A stretch of 64,000 nt of DNA, taken from assembly GCA_036429605.1 (NCBI GenBank), contig JAVFKD010000013.1, forward strand, positions 186,001 to 250,000, given 5' to 3'. The number at the start of each line of letters is the position of its first letter. The stretch's first letter is position 1. Below are positions 58,173-64,000 of the stretch, one piece after another. A model generated the notes under the pieces. The model was not told the DNA's origin. It did no database searches and saw only the letters and a program-made list of their open reading frames with translations. The DNA is from Cladobotryum mycophilum. Taxonomy: Eukaryota; Ascomycota; Sordariomycetes; Hypocreales; Hypocreaceae. A program made the position numbers and the translations under genes.

Positions 58173-61100
58173 ATATTACTCTTTTTCCTATAGTCTTATC
58201 CTTAAGACCTATTAGTTCTTATATAAATATTTATACTTTTTTTCTTTTTTTTTAAACTTATTTTTTCTTTTTATAAGTTTTATTTCTTTTGGTTTTATAA
58301 TATTAGAATAAGTAATAAAAATAGCTAACTCTATTTAAAAAGAGATAGGTATTTAGAATCTTATAAGATTTATTATATTAATTAGTCTTAAAATTTTTTT
58401 TATTTTTTTATATTATTAGTAAATAAAAATATATTATTCTTAAAAGTAAGGCTTATTATAAGGCTTATATTAAAAAATATTATATTAGGTATAATACTAA
58501 TAGTAATAATACTTTTATTTATAAGTAATTTTTTTTTAATATATTTTAATATTCTTTAAATAATTATATTATTTATACTAAAAATAATTTAGTTTTTTAA
58601 TATAAAACTATAAAATAAGATTTTATTACTATAATAATTAAATTATAAAAGATTAATAAATAAAAGAAATTATTATATATTAAAATAATAAGTATAGTTA
58701 TATATACGATAAATACTTTTAATAAGTTAAAGGAGAAAGAATATTATAAGATAGAATCTGCTTTTAGTATTTCCTTAATTAACCCTATAGTTAACCTACT
58801 AATTAAGCTTAATTAGTAATCGTTTTTTATTAGTCTTTTAAGCCTAGATTCTAGTAAAATTACTATAGAATTATCTAAGAGTAGGCTAAATACTTAATAA
58901 GCTTTTAAATATTTTTTATTTTTATATAATTTTTTTATTTTATTAAATATTAATATTTTTTATTTTTATAATATATAATTAGAATTAATTTAATTTTATA
59001 TTTTTTTTATTAAAAGTATTTTTATAAAATTATAAATAATGTTTTTAGTATTTTTATTAATTAATATTTTTTAAATAAAAAAATATAAAAGACTAAGTAT
59101 ATTTATATTTTTTTTAATAATAAGAGTTTATAATTAACGTTTAAAATAATCTTTTTAATTAAATAAGATTTTAATTTTTTAAAGTCTAATTTATTATTTA
59201 ATTATATTATTTTAATATTTATATTTTTTACCTAGTATATAGTAAAATAAATAAACTATATCTTTTTTTTAAAAATTAATCTTTTAATCTATTTTTATTT
59301 ATATATTTTTTTAATTTTTTATAGACTAATATTAATTATATTTTTATTATTTAATATAGGTTTTTTATTTTATTTATTTTAATTATAGTTTTATTTATAA
59401 TTATTTTATTTTTAAATGTTTTATATATCTTTAAGTTATAATTAAAGTTAATATATATAGGATTTAAGCCTATAGATTTTAATATATTAATATTATAAGT
59501 AATTTATATTAATAGTAATAGTTTTACTTAATTAATTTACTTAAAATTAATATAATAATATAAATACTCTTTAATAATCTAATTAATTTATTTAATTTAT
59601 TTATTAGTTTATAAATAATAAACTATATTAAGCTTATAGTTAGTATTTAATTATTTAATTAATTTTTACTAAAATTTAAATATAAAAACTAATCTTTAAT
59701 CTAAGATAATTTTTTTAAATAAAAAATAAATATTTATAATTATATATAAAAACATATATATAAATTCTTTTATATTTATAGCTTTTTAGTATAAAAAGAA
59801 ATAAGCCTATTTCATAAGTTTATTAATAACTATAAAAATATTATTATATTTAATCTTTATAATAGATTTAATTAATATAAATAGTTTTATAATAAAATCT
59901 AATATAACTATTTTCTATGGTTTTTAGGGTATTAGTAATAGTTAAATTTACCTATATAGTTTATACTTTAAGGCCTTTATTTAACTATATATAGTATATA
60001 TTAAGATAATCTTTTAAATATATTATTTTATTCTATAAAAGTTGAAGTTTTATTTAACTTACTTAAGTATTTTTTATATTCTTTTATATTTATATAAAAA
60101 GTATTAATAGATTTTTTTAATAAGGTTTTTTTAAAGTTTTAAAAAAATCTAGGTTTTATTTTTATATTATTATAAGTTTTTATTATTTATAATAAATTTT
60201 TTAGAAAACTTTTTTTTTAAGTTTTATAATAAATTTTTAATATAATAAGTCTAGGTATTATTATTTTTAATTTAGAATATAATATTTAATATATACTATA
60301 TATAATACTTTTTTAAAATAGTATTTAAAATTTATTTTATTATAATTATTTTATTTTAATTATAGTTTATTTATTTATTTAAGGTATTTGTTTTATTATT
60401 TTTTAATTCTTTTTAATAAATAAAAATATAATTAAATTTTAATAAATATTTAATATATTTAACTTAACGTTTACTTAATTATTAAATTATAGTAAAATAA
60501 AAGATATTATTATAATTTATATAGACTTTAATTTAATATTTATTTTTAAAAAAATAATATTTTTATTTTTTAAAAGCTAAAATAATTACTAAGAATTTTT
60601 TATTATAGATAAGGTAATTTAGTTTAGTATTATATAAGGTTTATAAGTAAAATATAATTAGTTATAGTTTATTATTTTTGTTTTATTATTTAAGTTAAGC
60701 TTTTAATTTAAAATTAAAAGAGTTTATTTTAAGTTTTATTTTTTTTCTAGGTTAAATATTATAAGTATTAGATTTTTTATAATTAAGGCTTTAATTTATT
60801 TAAAAGTTTATTATATTTTTTTATTTATTTAAATACTTAGTTTTTTTTAATTAATTTATAAAATAAATATATAATTTTATTATAATTTTTTATAAAATAT
60901 TAATAATAATTAATAAAACCTAAAAAGCTTTAAACTTTTTTAATAGTATTTAACTTAGATTAATTTTATATTATTTTAATTTTAATAAAATCTATATATA
61001 TTTTATTTAATATAATAATATATTTAAGAAAAATAATTTATTACGTATAGAATTTATATTTTTCTAGTTTAATTAAAAACTTTGTTTTTTAGAGTTTAGT

Positions 61101-62003
61101 AAGTATTTAATATATATATTACTTATGTTTTTTAAATATATTTAAGAAAATTAAAATATTATTAAAATAGATTATTATAAAAATATTAAAGTATTCTTTA
61201 AGTATATTATTGATTATTTTTTAAAATGTTATAAAAGCGTTTATTAATTTAAAAAATATAATAAAATATTCAAATAATCTAAACTTAATATAAAAAGCTA
61301 TTATTTATTTATTTTTCTTCTTTATATAAATAAAATTATATACTCTTTTTAAGTTAAGTATAATAAACTATTTCTTATCTTAAAGATAGTCTTATAATTT
61401 TATAATTAAAGGTAATAAAATATAGTCTTTAAGTATAATTTTATTAAGTTATTAATAGTTTATAATTAATTATAATTTTTTATTTTTTTTAAAATAAATA
61501 TTATAGGGTATTTTATTTTTAATATTAATAATCTAATAAAGCCTTTAATTAGTATTTTATTAATTTATTCTTAAAGTACTATAAGTTTTTTTTTATTAAG
61601 GTTATAAATCTTATAAAACGTAAGGTTAGTTCTGTTTTTTAGGATAATCTTATAATCTTATTAGCTATGTTTTAGTAGTTTTATATTAAAAGTCTTTTAG
61701 AATAGTTTCTTATAGTATTTATATTTATTAAGAATATTTTTAAGTCTTTTAATAAAGGTTTTCTTTTTATTTAAGGGTAGTTTTTTTTTAAAAGTTTATT
61801 AAGTTTTTTAAATATTTTTTATAAAAAAATAATAATTCTATAGGTTTTTTATTTTTAATTTTTTTTTATATAGGTTTTGTTTTTTTTAGTAATTAGTTAA
61901 GTAAGGTATTTTATGTTTTCTTTTTTAATGTTTTACTTAAAGATTTTTTTGTTTAAGTTTATTACTTTATTATTAAATCTTTATAAAATCTTATAATATA
62001 ATT

Positions 62004-62038
62004 CACAAGCGAGCGGACCATATAAGCAAGCGGACCAC
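62004..62038 (+). repeat. Left terminal inverted repeat
   Basis: 35 bases, two copies of an AAGCGAGCGGAC-like motif spaced by five bases; pairs with 63820-63854. Confidence 0.75.
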
Positions 62039-63819
62039 CCTTTATAATAATATTTACCATTATATCTATATATTAAATTCTTTTATAATCTCTTATAGTA
62101 GAACCTTTAAATAAAAGTAAGGTATTGCTTGCCTTTTAAGCTCTTAAATAAGACCTGAATTTAAGTTTTAAAGCCATAGCTAAGATCTATAATATTAGTT
62201 ATATAATAATTCTTTAGTATTATATTAGTATATCTTTATAATATAATATAATTATTAATTTAATAAATTTTATAAAATCAAAAAAAAAACTATAATTAAA
62301 TATATAATTAATCTATCTATATAATTATTTCTACTTAAATTACTTAATATTAAAAAAATAATTAATTATTTACTATATATATATAATATACTATTAGTTA
62401 ATAAAAATTAAATATTAAACTTTATTAAATATTAGTTAAAGCTTTATATATACTAGGCTTATAAATACAATTATTAAAAAGCTAAATATAAAAATCTAAA
62501 GTTTATTAATAATTAGTTTATTTTTATATAGAATATAAAAGCTAAATATAAGATCTTTAATAATAATTTTTATAACTTTAATAAGATTAGTTTTATAATA
62601 GGTATTATTTTTTTAGGTATAGTTATTATAATTTTAAAAGGTCTTATAAAGGCTAAATTATCCTAGTCTAATAACTAGGAGTAAGTAACTATGATCTAAG
62701 GCGTTAATACAATAGGTTAGGTAATACTATTATTTATTATTTTTATTATATAATATTATCTTAAAAATTAGTATTAAAAATATAATCTTTTAGTAAATTA
62801 ATATATTATAATAATAAAGAATAGCTAGACTATTAATAAGGTTAGCTTAGATTGGATTAAGTATTTTAATTATTATATAGCTTTTTATATAAAAAGGATC
62901 TATTAAATGCTTATTTTTAATGGCTATAAGAGTTATTATTTAATAGTATTTAAGTTTTATTATAAAAAGTATAAGATTATTATAGTCTATATATTTTTTT
63001 ATTATTTATATTTATTTTAATTATTAGATATTAGTTATTTTAGGCTATTAAAGTAAGCATATGATTAGTAAATTAAGAAGCTAATATATATATATATTAT
63101 ATATATTAATAAGCTTGACTTTTTTATGCTTTTTATATAGTGTTTTTTACTATAATTAATAAAAAGAATATTAAAGGAGGTTTTTTAGGATTTAGTTTAT
63201 TATTATTTAATCTATAAAGTATTCTTTTAAAGTTTTATATAAAATTATAAATATTAATACCTTTAGAAATACTAATTAAGCCTATATAGTCTTAAGTCTT
63301 AAAAACACTAAAAAATATATATAAGGCTAATTTATAATTAGAGTATATAAAGAATTATATTACTATTTACTAAAATAGCTTTTTAACTATAATATTAAAT
63401 ATAATTAATTAATTTATAAAAAGAGTAATAGTAATGATATATTAAATAATGCTTTTATATATAAAAGTCTAAGACTTTTATATAGTAAATAAGACTATAA
63501 GTAAGCGCTATAAAGTAAAGAAAGTATATATACGATTTAGAGGTATTTTTACTATTAAAAAAGAGATAGGTTAATTAGATTAAAGGAATATAAATATATA
63601 GATAAAGTAAGAAAAATAGTAAAAAGGGTCTTATATAAAGGCTATGTATTATAGCAAGTATAATAAGATAAGCCATAATGTATGAACTTGTAAAAGAATA
63701 TAATAAAATAAAAAAATATTTTTTATTTTATTATTAGTATAATAGTTATTTAGTATTTTTTTAATATAGGTATAAAAGAAAAAGGCTATAAGAAGGTGGT
63801 TTTATTCTAATCTAAATGA

Positions 63820-63854
63820 GTGGTCCGCTCGCTTATGTAGTCCGCTCGCTTGTG
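63820..63854 (-). repeat. Right terminal inverted repeat
   Basis: Inverse of the left end, with three transition differences. Confidence 0.75.
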
Positions 63855-64000
63855 GATTATGTTATTTTATATTTATTCTTAATTAAGGCTTTTACTTTTA
63901 TTCTAGTAAAATTAACTAATCCTTTAATTAATAAAAGAATTATTATTTTATAATTAAGAATATTTTAAAATTATATTATACTTATTAAAATTTATTAAAT

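Larger units (their letters stand above)
62004..63854. mobile_element. RIP-decayed DNA transposon with 35-bp terminal inverted repeats
   Basis: The ends 62004-62038 and 63820-63854 are inverted copies of one 35-base sequence (start CACAAGCGAGCGGAC), differing at three positions, all transitions. Each end itself contains the motif AAGCGAGCGGAC twice. The total of 1851 bases is in the size range of a Tc1/mariner-like element, but the inside is heavily AT-mutated and I could read no transposase, so the superfamily is not assigned. The target-site duplication is unclear. Confidence 0.7.
53461..64000. repeat. AT-rich, RIP-like repeat block
   Basis: From about 53.46 kb, and fully from 53.87 kb to the window end, the sequence becomes almost purely A and T, with TAA/TTA/ATA everywhere and no open frames. 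Related copies within it differ mainly by C-to-T and G-to-A. This is the signature of repeat-induced point mutation in Pezizomycotina. Exceptions with ordinary base composition are the SINE at 54565-55110, an island at about 56165-56322, and the inverted-repeat ends at 62004 and 63854. Length beyond the window is unknown; a centromere, subtelomere or ordinary heterochromatic island are all possible. Confidence 0.9.

Noticed and set aside
53461..64000. Coding retrotransposon (gag-pol) or CRISPR-like array
   Set aside because: No frame is open for more than a few dozen codons, and repeats are dispersed or inverted, not regularly spaced.

Overview
This is a window from the nuclear genome of a filamentous ascomycete (Pezizomycotina; a Sordariomycete, possibly Hypocreales, is my inference). 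Reasons: genes carry many short GT-AG introns of about 50-150 bases, several secreted hydrolases and fungal-specific families are present, and the last ~10.5 kb is an extremely AT-rich block with no open frames, which looks like repeats mutated by RIP (repeat-induced point mutation).

Layout. 0-17 kb: a GFA/CENP-V-like enzyme, a POT/PTR2 peptide transporter, a DAO-type FAD oxidoreductase, a broken DUF2278 gene, a fungal amidoligase, a tandem pair of unrecognised small genes (second copy broken), a GH55 exo-beta-1,3-glucanase and a DJ-1/PfpI-like enzyme. 17.6-27.1 kb: a group of structural-looking proteins: a 1254-residue LEA-like protein with DUF3659-type repeats, a 218-residue protein with the same repeats, and two proteins that share a nearly identical C-terminal end (core LRLDLNLDIEI), with a small membrane or secreted protein between them. 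27-31 kb: two divergent Golgi-type glycosyltransferases (GT64 and GT32). 33-51 kb: GH79 glycosidase, a GST-like gene, a NACHT-type NLR, an SDR, a secreted S33 peptidase, a cysteine-rich secreted repeat protein, and a pepsin-like aspartic protease whose spliced model runs on into two tandem copies of a six-cysteine module. 53.5-64 kb: AT-rich block with decayed LTR copies, a younger tRNA-derived SINE with a perfect 10-bp target-site duplication and poly(A) tail, and a 1.85-kb element bounded by 35-bp terminal inverted repeats.

Most of the genes are not an evident pathway. The exceptions are the 17.6-27.1 kb group, where repeated domains are shared between neighbours, and the secreted set (GH55, GH79, S33 and A1 peptidases, cysteine-rich protein), which fits an organism that digests polymers or lives on a host. 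Three otherwise well-conserved genes (GT64, GH79, NLR) each need exactly one base of correction to read through; two of these lie in C/G homopolymers, so sequencing error and real inactivation must both be considered. All splice models here were made by eye from reading frame, splice consensus and family resemblance.
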